Source of the DNA: Kitasatospora sp. MAA19
GTDB taxonomy: Bacteria; Actinomycetota; Actinomycetes; Streptomycetales; Streptomycetaceae
Assembly (NCBI RefSeq): GCF_029894125.1
Contig: NZ_JARXYZ010000042.1
Coordinates: 1 to 64,000 of the forward strand
Direction: 5' to 3'
Length of the DNA: 64,000 nt
Part shown: piece by piece, positions 26,715 to 36,744 of the stretch
How the letters are laid out: every line of letters starts with the position of its first letter
How positions within the stretch are numbered: position 1 is the stretch's first letter
Made by a program: the position numbers and the translations under genes
The notes under the pieces: generated by a model
The model's database searches: none
What the model was told of the DNA's origin: nothing
What the model saw: only the letters and a program-made list of their open reading frames with translations

Positions 26715-26727
26715 AATGCTGCACATT
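26715..26727. promoter_or_regulatory. AATG-N5-CATT operator-like palindrome
   Basis: AATGCTGCACATT lies between the TetR start and the convergent end of kynureninase, in a short AT-rich stretch. It is a plausible autoregulatory site. Confidence 0.35.
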
Positions 26728-26774
26728 ATTAACGGCGAGGAGCACCCCCGGCGCCGCACCCCGGAAGGCTCCGG

Positions 26775-28001
26775 CTACGTCACCTCGCCCCGGCGGGAGA
26801 ACCGCTCCGCCCGCCACTCGCCGCTCGTCAGCACCTCGGCCAGCTGCCGGGCCGCGTCCCAGACCTCGGTGTACGACAGGTACAGCGGGGTGAAGCCGAA
26901 CCGCATGAGGTCCGGTGCGCGGAAGTCCCCGATCACGCCGCGCTCGATCAACGCCTGCACCACCGGATAGCCGTCGGCGTGCCGCAGCGCGACCTGGCTG
27001 CCCCGTCGGGCGTGCTCGCGCGGGGTCGCCACCTCGATCCCGTCCAGGCCCTCGACCAGGCCGATGAACAGGTCGGTCAGCGCCAGGCTCTTCGTCCGGA
27101 CGGCGGCCAGGTCGGCCCGCTCCCAGACGTCCAGACTGGCGCCCAGCGCGGCCTGGCCGAGCAGTGAGGGCGAGCTGGTCAGGAAGCGTCCGACGCCCGG
27201 CTTCGGGTCGTACCCGGGCTCGAAGGCGAACGGGCGGGCGTGCCCGAACCAGCCGCTCAGCGGCTGCCGCGGACCGGCCGCCAGATGCCTTCCGGCGACG
27301 TACAGGAAGGCCGGTGAGCCGGGCCCGCCGTTCAGGTACTTGTAGGTGCAGCCGATCGCGAAGTCCACGCCCGCCGCGCCGAGTTCGACCGGCAGCGCGC
27401 CCACCGAGTGGCAGACGTCCCAGATCATCAGCGCGCCCGCGGCCTGCACCCGGGCGGTGATCCCGGGCAGGTCCAGCAGCTCGCCGGTGCGGTAGTCCAC
27501 CTGCGAGAGGACCACCGCGGCGACGTCGCCGTCCAGGTGCCGGTCCAGCTCCTCCGGCCGGATCAGCACGCTGCGCGCGCCCTCGACCAGGCCGGTGGCG
27601 CCCTCGGCGATGTACAGGTCGGTCGGGAACGCCTCGCCGTCGCCCAGCACGGTGCGCCGCCCCGGGCGCAGCCGCAGGGCGGCGACCAGCACCTTGAACA
27701 GGTTCACCGAGGTGGTGTCGCAGACCACCACCTCCTCCGGCTCGGCGCCGATCAGCGGGGCGATCCGCCGTCCCAGCCGGTACGGCTGCTCGAACCACCC
27801 GGCGTCGTTCCAGCTGCGGATCAGCTCCCGGCCCCACTCCTCCTCGACCACCTGCCGCACCCGCTCCGGGGTCCGCACCGGCAGCGCGCCGAGCGAGTTC
27901 CCGTCCAGGTAGACCACCCCCTCCGGCAGGGCGAACTCCTTGCGGAACGCCGCCAGTGGGTCGACGGCGTCCAGCGCCGCGCACTCCTCGCGCGTGATCA
28001 T
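26775..28001 (-). CDS. kynU: Kynureninase
   Basis: A 408-residue PLP enzyme cleaving kynurenine to anthranilate and alanine. The ATG at 27999-28001 has GAGGGG 6 bases upstream. Hallmarks are VVYLDGNSLGALP near the N-terminus, CDTTSVNLFK, D195 in MIWDVCHSVGA (PLP pyridine contact) and the PLP Schiff-base K221 in CTYKYLNGGPGSPAF. It follows the tryptophan dioxygenase gene with a 14-bp gap, so the two form an operon converting tryptophan to anthranilate, with the formamidase supplied elsewhere or spontaneous. Confidence 0.95.
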   Translation of the reverse strand: MITREECAALDAVDPLAAFRKEFALPEGVVYLDGNSLGALPVRTPERVRQVVEEEWGRELIRSWNDAGWFEQPYRLGRRIAPLIGAEPEEVVVCDTTSVNLFKVLVAALRLRPGRRTVLGDGEAFPTDLYIAEGATGLVEGARSVLIRPEELDRHLDGDVAAVVLSQVDYRTGELLDLPGITARVQAAGALMIWDVCHSVGALPVELGAAGVDFAIGCTYKYLNGGPGSPAFLYVAGRHLAAGPRQPLSGWFGHARPFAFEPGYDPKPGVGRFLTSSPSLLGQAALGASLDVWERADLAAVRTKSLALTDLFIGLVEGLDGIEVATPREHARRGSQVALRHADGYPVVQALIERGVIGDFRAPDLMRFGFTPLYLSYTEVWDAARQLAEVLTSGEWRAERFSRRGEVT

Positions 28002-28015
28002 GCCGATCCCCTCGT

Positions 28016-28846
28016 TCACAGCTCGTCCCGGATCGTCCACAGCTCCGGGAACACGTCCTGCTCGGCGGACTTGCGCAGCCAGCTCAGGCCGCTGGAGCCG
28101 CCCGAGCCGGGCTTGCCGCCCATGGTCCGCTTGACCGCGGACAGGTGGCGCTGGCGCCAGTGGGTGACCCGCTCGGCGACGTCCAGCAGCGCCTCGCCGA
28201 GCGGCTGCAGGGCGGCGTACTCCGGGTCGGTGTAGACCAGGCGCCAGGCCTCGGCGACCTCCTCGTCGGCGCGGTAGCGCTGCTCGGACGGCTCCGGGCG
28301 CAGCGGCAGGCCGCGGCGGGCCAGCAGGGCCAGTGCGTCGTCGTACAGGCCGGGGGAGCGCAGCGCCTCGGCCAGCTCGGCCTGGGTCTGCGGCATCCCG
28401 TCGTACATCGTCAGCAGCGCGGCGTTCTTGTTGCCGAGCAGGAACTCCAGGTGCAGGAAGGCCGAGGACTGGAAGCCGGAGGCCTGGCCGAACGCCGAGC
28501 GGAAGGCGTTGAACTCCTGCGGCGTCATGGTGGCCAGCAGGTCCCAGGACTTCACCAGCACGTCCTGCGCCTGGGTGCCGCGCCGCAGCGCGGCCAGCGC
28601 GGCGGGCAGGTCGTCCTCGCGCAGCGCCCGCTGGGCGAGCGTCCACTCGTGCCGCAGCAGGTCGAACAGCAGCTCCATCACCTGCGTGGTGATGATGAAC
28701 GACAGTTCGGCCGGCTCCTTGCTCTGCGGACGCTGCAGGCTGTGCAGCTCGTCCAGGCACACGTAGCGGGCGTACGGGGTGCCCCGACCCGGCTCCCCGT
28801 GCCGACCGAACGACAGGTCGGGTGTCTCCACCGTGTCGTGCCCCAT
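28016..28846 (-). CDS. kynA: Tryptophan 2,3-dioxygenase
   Basis: A 276-residue heme dioxygenase oxidising L-tryptophan to N-formylkynurenine. The ATG at 28844-28846 has AGGAGG at ideal spacing. Typical motifs are YVCLDELHSLQRPQSKE, ELSFIITTQVMELLFDLLRH, RSAFGQASGFQSSAF and the C-terminal heme-ligand/substrate loop HWRQRHLSAVKRTMGGKPGS then GGSSGLSWLRK. It is first gene of the kynA-kynU operon, divergent from an Lrp-type regulator 214 bp away. Confidence 0.95.
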   Translation of the reverse strand: MGHDTVETPDLSFGRHGEPGRGTPYARYVCLDELHSLQRPQSKEPAELSFIITTQVMELLFDLLRHEWTLAQRALREDDLPAALAALRRGTQAQDVLVKSWDLLATMTPQEFNAFRSAFGQASGFQSSAFLHLEFLLGNKNAALLTMYDGMPQTQAELAEALRSPGLYDDALALLARRGLPLRPEPSEQRYRADEEVAEAWRLVYTDPEYAALQPLGEALLDVAERVTHWRQRHLSAVKRTMGGKPGSGGSSGLSWLRKSAEQDVFPELWTIRDEL

Positions 28847-29060
28847 CCCGTGCCTCCTGATCCACCCGGGTGCGTCGCCCGGACCGGCGACCAGGCGGAC
28901 GGCCTGGTTCCGCCGGGGTGCCCATTGTGCGGCGGTGCGACCCCCCGGTTGAATGGTCGACGGACACCGCAACCGCCGTTGCGGTTGTCGATCGCAAGGC
29001 GTTGTGCCGATTCGCTTTACGATCGCGAAACCACCCGTTCCAGTCACCCCGGGAGCCGCC

Positions 29061-29495
29061 ATGGACGCCGTCGACCGCCGCCTGCTGGCCGAGCTGCAGA
29101 CCGATGCCAGGCTCTCCTACAACGAACTCTCCCGCCGGGTGAGCCTGTCCGCACCCGCGGTGGCCGAACGGGTCCGCCGGCTGGAGGCCGACGGGGTGAT
29201 CACCGGCTACCACGCCCACGTGGACCTCAGCCGGGCCGGACTGCCGATCACCGCGCTGGTCCAGATCCAGTGCTACGGACCGCGCTGCGTGCTGCGCGAC
29301 CCCCAGGTGGCCGCCTGGCCGGAGGTGCTCCAACTGCACCGGGTGACCGGCGGGGCCTGCTGCGCGCTGCTGGTCGCGGTGCCGACGATGGCCGACTTCG
29401 AGGCCCTGTGCGACCGGCTCGGCGGCTACGGCCAGCCGTCCAGCTCGATGATCCTCTCCAGCCCGGTGCCCTGGCGGCCGGTGGTCGCGCCGTAG
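29061..29495 (+). CDS. Lrp/AsnC-family regulator, KynR-like
   Basis: A 144-residue Lrp-type regulator. The N-terminal winged helix (MDAVDRRLLAELQTDARLSY, LSRRVSLSAPAVAERVRRLE) is followed by a RAM ligand-binding domain. It is divergent from tryptophan dioxygenase, the position of KynR, which activates kyn genes in response to kynurenine in proteobacteria. Repeats of GATCGC(A/G)A in the spacer (about 28990-29030) may be binding sites. The RAM domain is Cys-rich (CYGPRCVL and GGACCALL), which is unusual. Confidence 0.87.
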   Translation: MDAVDRRLLAELQTDARLSYNELSRRVSLSAPAVAERVRRLEADGVITGYHAHVDLSRAGLPITALVQIQCYGPRCVLRDPQVAAWPEVLQLHRVTGGACCALLVAVPTMADFEALCDRLGGYGQPSSSMILSSPVPWRPVVAP

Positions 29496-29566
29496 CGCCG
29501 TGGCGCCGTGGCGCCGTGGTGCCTCTCGCCGTGGCGCCGTACGGCCGGAGCGGTAGGTTCCTCGGC

Positions 29567-30106
29567 ATGCCGAACGAGCGTCACATCCTGCTGCTGCCCG
29601 GGAGCCTGCGGGCCGGCTCGACCAACGAGACCGTGCTGCGCACCGCCGCCGCCGTGGCCGCCGCCACCCCGGGCCTCCGGGCCACCTACTACGCGGGGCT
29701 GGCCGATCTGCCGCACTTCAACCCGGACCGCGACACCGACCCGCTGCCCGAGCCGGTGGCCGCCCTGCGCGCCGCCGTCGAGGCCGCCGACGCGCTGCTG
29801 GTCTGCACCCCCGAGTACGCCGGGACGCTGCCCGGCTCCTTCAAGAACCTGCTGGACTGGACGGTCGGCGGGACGGAGATCTCGGACAAGCCCACGGGCT
29901 GGATCAACGCGGCCGGCCCGGGCCGGGGCCAGGGCGCCGAGGCCACCCTGCGCACCGTCCTCGGCTACACCGGCGCGGCCGTGCTGGACGAGGCCTGCGT
30001 GCGGATCCCGCTGGACCGCCAGGCGATCGGCCCGGACGGGCTGGTCGCCGACCCGCTGGTGCGGGAGCGGATCGGCGAGGTGCTGGCCCGGCTCGCCGCG
30101 GGCTGA
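29567..30106 (+). CDS. NADPH-dependent FMN reductase (flavodoxin-like)
   Basis: A 179-residue flavodoxin-fold reductase. The phosphate-binding loop is LPGSLRAGSTN, and the flavin-site segment is CTPEYAGTLPGSFKNLLDWT. It reduces FMN, quinones or azo compounds with NADPH. It follows the Lrp gene by 71 bp of short GCCGTGGCG repeats and has its own start at ATG 29567. It is probably independent of the kyn genes. Confidence 0.88.
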   Translation: MPNERHILLLPGSLRAGSTNETVLRTAAAVAAATPGLRATYYAGLADLPHFNPDRDTDPLPEPVAALRAAVEAADALLVCTPEYAGTLPGSFKNLLDWTVGGTEISDKPTGWINAAGPGRGQGAEATLRTVLGYTGAAVLDEACVRIPLDRQAIGPDGLVADPLVRERIGEVLARLAAG

Positions 30107-30172
30107 TCGTGGAGCCGGTCACGGGCTGACCGCCGGGCCCACCGCGGGCTGACCGCGAGGGCGCGGCCGGGC

Positions 30173-30805
30173 TCAGTGCCCTTCCAGCATGTGCACCCCG
30201 AGCCCGTCCAGGCCGTTCAGGAACAGTTCCACGCCGACCGCCGCCAGCAGCAGTCCGAGCAGCCGGGAGAGCACCTCCAGCGAGGTGCGGTGGGTGCGCC
30301 GCATCAGCGGCGCGAGCAGGGCCACGCAGACGTAGTTGATCACCACGACCGCGAGGTACGCCCCGGTGACGACGGCCTTCCAGCCCCATTCGTTCTTGGT
30401 GAGCGAGGCGACCAGGACGGCGGTGATCGCGAGCGGGCTGGCGATGTACGGCAGCAGCAGCTCGCGGATGCCGTCCACCATGTGGTTCGGCAGGTGCTCG
30501 TCGTCGTCGCTCTCGGTGCCGAGGTGGAGACCGAAGACCAGCGCGACCGCGTAGATGAAGAAGATCGTCCCGCCGGCGAGCTGCAACGACTGGTCGCTGA
30601 TGTGGAACAGCGTGGTGACCTCGTCCGCGGTGAAGCCGAGCACCAGGCCGACCGCCGCCGAGATCACCGTGCTCCACGCGGCCAGCCGCCGCAGTTCCCG
30701 GGTGCTCCGGGTGGAGGCCAGCCGGGCGAAGGCCAGCAGGGTCTTCGGCGGGCCGACCACGGCGAAGAAGGTGATGAACGCGCTGCTCAGGTTGAAGACG
30801 AACAT
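30173..30805 (-). CDS. MarC-family integral membrane protein
   Basis: A 210-residue membrane protein with six predicted helices. The N-terminal FFAVVGPPKTLLAFARLAS and the central ELLLPYIASPLAITAVLVAS are MarC/UPF0056 signatures. The function of the family is unsettled; it is not a proven drug efflux pump. The intracellular loop is acidic (GTESDDDEHLPNH). It is convergent with the FMN reductase gene. Confidence 0.85.
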   Translation of the reverse strand: MFVFNLSSAFITFFAVVGPPKTLLAFARLASTRSTRELRRLAAWSTVISAAVGLVLGFTADEVTTLFHISDQSLQLAGGTIFFIYAVALVFGLHLGTESDDDEHLPNHMVDGIRELLLPYIASPLAITAVLVASLTKNEWGWKAVVTGAYLAVVVINYVCVALLAPLMRRTHRTSLEVLSRLLGLLLAAVGVELFLNGLDGLGVHMLEGH

Positions 30806-31004
30806 GCGCCAAGCATGGCCGCGGGGCCCGGTGCGGGCGCTGTGCCACGCCCCGAGGCCGGGCGTGGCGTGGCGTGAATCTCACGGGCGGGCGGTTCATT
30901 CCGGAAGACCGGCGAATTCCCCCGGATGGCGGCCCCGGCTCGAACGGGTGCGCGCTGTCGGGTCCCATGGAAGTCGGATCACCCCCCGGGAACGAGGATG
31001 CGAC

Positions 31005-31565
31005 ATGTGTCTGAACCGTAAGGACCTGGGCCTGCTGGCCCTGCGCGGAGCGGTCGGCGGGGTGCTGATCGCGCACGGGACCCAGAAGCTGTTCGGCTGG
31101 TTCGGCGGCGGCGGTCTGGAGGGCACCACCCAGGCGATGGAGCACATGGGCTTCCACCCCGCCCGGCAGAGTGCCATCGCGGCGGGTGCCGGCGAGGCGG
31201 GTGGTGGTGTGCTGCTGGTCGCCGGGCTGGCCACCGGGGCGGCCGGTGCGGTGGTGGCCGGGACAATGGCCGGCGCGGTGGCGGTGCACGCGCCGGGGGG
31301 CTTCTTCGCGACCTCCGGCGGCTACGAGTACCCGGCCTTCCTCGGCGCGACCGGGCTGGCGCTCGGGCTGGCCGGTCCGGGACGGTACTCGCTGGACCAC
31401 CTGACCTGCCACGTGCTCGACCGGCCGTGGATGGGACTGCTGGCCTTCACGGCGTCCGTCGCCGGGGCGTACGGCGTGGTGGCCCGGCGCCGGCACGCGG
31501 TGCGGCTGCGCGAGGAGCGGGCCGCGGTGGAGGCGGACGAGCAGGAGGGCTCGGGGCTGTCCTGA
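31005..31565 (+). CDS. DoxX-family membrane protein
   Basis: A 186-residue membrane protein with about four helices and the DoxX signature ALRGAVGGVLIAHGTQKLFG followed by GGLEGTTQAMEHMGF. The C-terminal tail is charged (RRRHAVRLREERAAVEADEQ). DoxX proteins are linked to redox or thiosulfate metabolism, with roles uncertain. The start ATG 31005 has GAGG upstream. Confidence 0.87.
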   Translation: MCLNRKDLGLLALRGAVGGVLIAHGTQKLFGWFGGGGLEGTTQAMEHMGFHPARQSAIAAGAGEAGGGVLLVAGLATGAAGAVVAGTMAGAVAVHAPGGFFATSGGYEYPAFLGATGLALGLAGPGRYSLDHLTCHVLDRPWMGLLAFTASVAGAYGVVARRRHAVRLREERAAVEADEQEGSGLS

Positions 31566-31724
31566 CGGCGCGGGCGCCGGCGCCGGTGCCGACGCGCGGT
31601 GCGGTGCCGACGTCCGGTGTCACCCGGAGGCAGTAACCCTGCTGGCGCTCCCCCCGCGGCCCTCGGAGGGTGGGCGGGGAGGTGTGCCGGGCAGCCCGGC
31701 ACCGGGGCAGAAACGAGGGACCGT

Positions 31725-32345
31725 ATGGACCGCCAGCCGCTCACCCGGACCGGTTCGAGGCCGCGCGTCACCGCGCGGCGGCCGGACGGAACGCCGGCGC
31801 GCCGCCAACGCCGGTCGGTGGCCCGGGTGTTGGCCGTGGCGGTGGTCGGCTCGGCGGCGCTGGCGGGCTGCTCCTCCTCCGGCAGGAGTGCGGGCACCGT
31901 GGCCTCCTCGGCCGCCGCCGCGATCGAGCAGGGCGCCTCGGCCGCCGCCTCCGCCGCCTCGGCGCTGGCCTCGGCGGCCGGCGGGGCGGGGTCGGTGATC
32001 TCCTCGGCGGAGGCGCGGGCCTCGGCGGCGGTGTCCGCGGCCTCCTCGGCGGTCGCCGGGATCAAGGGCGGGCTGGACGCCAAGGGGGACGTGTCCGTCG
32101 GGGCGGTGAGCACCGGTCCGGACGGCAAGGCGCAGGTGGAGCTGACCGTCACCAACCACGGGCAGCAGTCGTACCGGTACGTGATCCAGATCAACTTCAC
32201 CGACGACTCCGGCAAGCTGCAGGACGCGACCGCGGTGACCGTCCAGGACGTGGCGGGCGGAAAGAGCGCCCAGGCCACCGCGCGCAGCAACCGGGACCTC
32301 TCGGGAAGCCTGAAGGCCGTGGTGGCCAACGCGGTGCGCTACTGA
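31725..32345 (+). CDS. Lipoprotein with Ala/Ser-rich linker and FxLYD-like domain
   Basis: A 206-residue exported lipoprotein. A twin-arginine-rich N-region and hydrophobic stretch end in the lipobox LAGC (Cys about 49). A 75-residue Ala/Ser low-complexity linker follows (SAAAAIEQGASAAASAASAL). A C-terminal FxLYD-like beta domain (KAQVELTVTNHGQQSYRYVI) completes it. It probably sits on the outer face of the membrane; its role is unknown. Confidence 0.78.
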   Translation: MDRQPLTRTGSRPRVTARRPDGTPARRQRRSVARVLAVAVVGSAALAGCSSSGRSAGTVASSAAAAIEQGASAAASAASALASAAGGAGSVISSAEARASAAVSAASSAVAGIKGGLDAKGDVSVGAVSTGPDGKAQVELTVTNHGQQSYRYVIQINFTDDSGKLQDATAVTVQDVAGGKSAQATARSNRDLSGSLKAVVANAVRY

Positions 32346-32414
32346 CGCCCAGGTCGGCGGGGTACCCGGGTGGGGGTCGAACCTTAAGCGCGGCTCAAGG
32401 CCCAACAGGACCCC

Positions 32415-32443
32415 TTGACGGGGGAGTTGGTCTAGTCCATTTT
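32415..32443 (+). promoter_or_regulatory. Chitinase promoter with DasR-responsive element
   Basis: A -35 box TTGACG (32415-32420) and a weak -10 CATTTT (32438-32443) at 17-bp spacing. Between them AGTTGGTCTAGTCCAT (32425-32440) matches the dre consensus for DasR (TGGTCTAGACCA core) with one substitution. It overlaps the -10, so DasR would repress until N-acetylglucosamine-derived signals release it. The remaining sequence to 32654 holds no gene. Confidence 0.75.
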
Positions 32444-32654
32444 TATTGCCCAGGTGCAGGGAGCCCCTGAACCGGCGTCAACGGCCTCGTGCCGCGGGCG
32501 CCGGTTCGGCACATCCCGGTGTCCGTCACGGCCCGATTCCGCTGATCCGCTCGATTCCCCACCCCTGATCTGTCATGTCCCGGTCGCCCGACCCCACCTC
32601 GGGCGCACCCCCCCCGGGACGACGGAAACCCCCACAACCAGGAGTTACGCACCC

Positions 32655-34460
<1,806 letters not shown>

Positions 34461-34517
34461 CCCGTCGGACACCACGAGCTGAGGGCCTGACGGACCCTCG
34501 CAGCACCTGAACCACGC

Positions 34518-34558
34518 AGTCCGGCCCGCCGGGGGAGCACCCCCCGGCGGGCCGGACT
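34518..34558 (+). terminator. Terminator between chitinase and MarR gene
   Basis: Perfect 18-bp stem (AGTCCGGCCCGCCGGGGG and its complement) with a 5-base loop. It lies between the convergent ends of the chitinase and MarR genes and can serve both. Confidence 0.9.
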
Positions 34559-34567
34559 CGTCGGCTT

Positions 34568-35128
34568 TCAGGCCAGGTCGGCGGTGCGCCCGAGCGCGTC
34601 CGGCTGGCTCTCCTCGATCCGCCGCAGCATCCGTGCGAGCAGCGCCGACAGTACGGCCCGCTCCTCACCCGAGATGTCCTGGAGCAGCTCCTCCTCGAAC
34701 ACCGCCGCCATCCGCATCGACTCCAGCCACTTGTCGCGGCCGTTCTCGGTGAGCTCGATGATCACCCGCACCCGGTTGGTCTCGTCCCGCTCCCGGGTGA
34801 CCAGGTCCTCGCTCACCATCCGGTCGATCCGGTGCGTCATCGCGGCCGGGGTGAGGCCGAGCCGCTTGGCCAGCTCGCCCGGCCCGAGCTGGTACGGGCT
34901 GCCGGAGACCACCAGCGCCTTGAGCACCTCCCACTCGGCGGCCGTGATCCCGAGCACAGTCAGCTGTCGGTCGTAGGCCACGCCCATCCGTCGGGCGACC
35001 CGGGACATGGTCTGCACGATGGTCTCCACCTGGGGGTCCACGGTGGGGAATTCCCGCTGGTAGACGGCCACCTGCTCGGCGATGCCGAGCTCCCTGGGGG
35101 TGGCCGGCGCGGGCTTGTCCGTAGTCAT
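34568..35128 (-). CDS. MarR-family regulator
   Basis: A 186-residue winged-helix regulator with the wing LTPAAMTHRIDRMVSEDLVT followed by RERDETNRVRVIIELTENGR. It is divergent from an MFS transporter, the usual arrangement for a repressor of an efflux pump. The spacer is AT-rich and has the inverted pair CTCTTAAG/CTTAAGAG. Confidence 0.88.
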   Translation of the reverse strand: MTTDKPAPATPRELGIAEQVAVYQREFPTVDPQVETIVQTMSRVARRMGVAYDRQLTVLGITAAEWEVLKALVVSGSPYQLGPGELAKRLGLTPAAMTHRIDRMVSEDLVTRERDETNRVRVIIELTENGRDKWLESMRMAAVFEEELLQDISGEERAVLSALLARMLRRIEESQPDALGRTADLA

Positions 35129-35157
35129 GCGGACCAGTGTCGCACGGGGGCGTGCAT

Positions 35158-35242
35158 CTCTTAAGCCTTTGACTCCGCACTCTTCCGGTGCTAAGACTTT
35201 ATCTCGTCAAACTTTAGCTCTGAAATCTTCTGGACTTAAGAG
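35158..35242. promoter_or_regulatory. Divergent control region with paired CTCTTAAG sites
   Basis: CTCTTAAG (35158-35165) and its exact inverse CTTAAGAG (35235-35242) frame an AT-rich spacer that also contains GCTAAG...CTTTAGC. These are candidate MarR operators and promoters for both genes. Confidence 0.5.
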
Positions 35243-35265
35243 TATCCAGTTGAATCCAGGAAGGG

Positions 35266-36579
35266 ATGTGCACGGTGATCGGCACGGTGAAGCAGCGGGG
35301 ACAGCAGCGACGCGGGGCGGGCGGCCCGCTGCGCCGCGTCCAGATCGGCAACGCGCTCAGCGCGTTCGGCGGCGGGTTCACGATGCCGTACATGTTCGTG
35401 TACGTGGACCAGGTGCGCGGGCTGGGCTCGCTGGCGGCCGGGATGGTGTTCACCGTCTTCGCGCTGGCGGCGCTCGCCGTCCTCCCGTTCACCGGCCGCG
35501 GCATCGACCGGTACGGGCCCCGCCCGGTCCTGCTGGTCGGCTCGGCGCTCGCCGCCACCGGCGCGTTCGCCTTCGGCCACGCCACCGGCACCCCGGCCCT
35601 GCTGGTCTCCTCCTTCCTGTTCGGCGCGGGTGTCACCACCTGCCAGCCGGCGCTCGCCACGATGATCGTCCGCTGCTCGACGGCCGCGACCCGCTCGCAC
35701 GCCTTCGCGCTCCAGTTCACCCTGATCAACCTGGGCATGGGCATCGGCGCCCTGGTCGGCGGGCAGATCGTGAATGTCGCCGACCCGGCCAGCCTCACCC
35801 GGCTGTTCACCATCGAGGCGGTGACCTTCCTCGGCCTGGCGCTGGTCACCGGCACCGCCCGGATGCCGGCGGCCCCGCTGATCCCGCTGCACGAGAAGAA
35901 CGAGGGCCCCACCGGCCTGCGCGCGCTGGTCGCCGACAAGGCGATGCTGCGGCTCTGCCTGCTCGCCGGGCTGATCTTCTTCACCTGCTACGGCCAGTTC
36001 GAGTCCGGCGTCGCGGCCTTCGCCACCGACACCGTCGGCACCGCGCCCTCCACCCTGGGCTTCGCGATCGGCGCCAACGCGCTGACCATCGTCGTCCTGC
36101 AGATGTTCATGGTGCGGATCACCGCGCGCCGCCGCCGCACCACCGCGATGGCCGCGGCCGGCGTGGTCTGGCTCGGCGCCTGGGCGATGGCCCTGGTGGC
36201 CGGCCTGATCCGGACCGAGACCATGGCCGCCACGGTCGCCATCGTCTCGATCTACGCCCTGTTCGGCGTCGGTGAGTCGCTGCTGGCGCCCACCATGGGC
36301 CCGATCGTCGCCGATCTCGCCCCCACCCGGCTGCTCGGCACCTACAACGCGGGGTACGCCCTGGTGAAGCAGATCGCGATCGCGGTCGGCCCGGCCGTCG
36401 GCGTGCTGCTGGTCGGCTCCGGCACGTGGCCGCTCTACCTCGCGGCCATGGCGGGCTCCACGCTGCTGATCGTCGCCATGGCGCTGCGGCTGCGCCCGCA
36501 CCTCACGGCGGAGCAGGACAACGCCGCCCCGGCCGTGGTCCGCGCCCCGGTCGTCCGGGAGCTGCAGACCGCCGCGTGA
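35266..36579 (+). CDS. MFS transporter (12 TM)
   Basis: A 437-residue major facilitator with about 12 helices and a motif-A-like loop (GRGIDRYGPRPVLLVG). Residues 1-25 are basic and cytoplasmic. It probably exports a small molecule and is probably repressed by the divergent MarR protein. ATG 35266 directly follows AGGAAGGG; GTG 35275 is an alternative with better spacing. A perfect palindromic terminator follows. Confidence 0.88.
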   Translation: MCTVIGTVKQRGQQRRGAGGPLRRVQIGNALSAFGGGFTMPYMFVYVDQVRGLGSLAAGMVFTVFALAALAVLPFTGRGIDRYGPRPVLLVGSALAATGAFAFGHATGTPALLVSSFLFGAGVTTCQPALATMIVRCSTAATRSHAFALQFTLINLGMGIGALVGGQIVNVADPASLTRLFTIEAVTFLGLALVTGTARMPAAPLIPLHEKNEGPTGLRALVADKAMLRLCLLAGLIFFTCYGQFESGVAAFATDTVGTAPSTLGFAIGANALTIVVLQMFMVRITARRRRTTAMAAAGVVWLGAWAMALVAGLIRTETMAATVAIVSIYALFGVGESLLAPTMGPIVADLAPTRLLGTYNAGYALVKQIAIAVGPAVGVLLVGSGTWPLYLAAMAGSTLLIVAMALRLRPHLTAEQDNAAPAVVRAPVVRELQTAA

Positions 36580-36601
36580 CCGCCGTTCGAACGGGCGTGC
36601 C

Positions 36602-36638
36602 GACGGGCGCCGACCAGGTCACCTGGTCGGCGCCCGTC
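36602..36638. terminator. 37-bp perfect palindrome terminator
   Basis: GACGGGCGCCGACCAGGT and its exact complement around a single C, 23 bp after the MFS stop. Confidence 0.85.
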
Positions 36639-36744
36639 GCGCTTGGCTTCGCGACCACCGCCACATAGTGTCAGTGGCTGTTGCCGCCCGGCCCCGGCCG
36701 GCGCAGCAGACACGGGCAGAGCAGACAGGCGGATCGGCGAGGCA

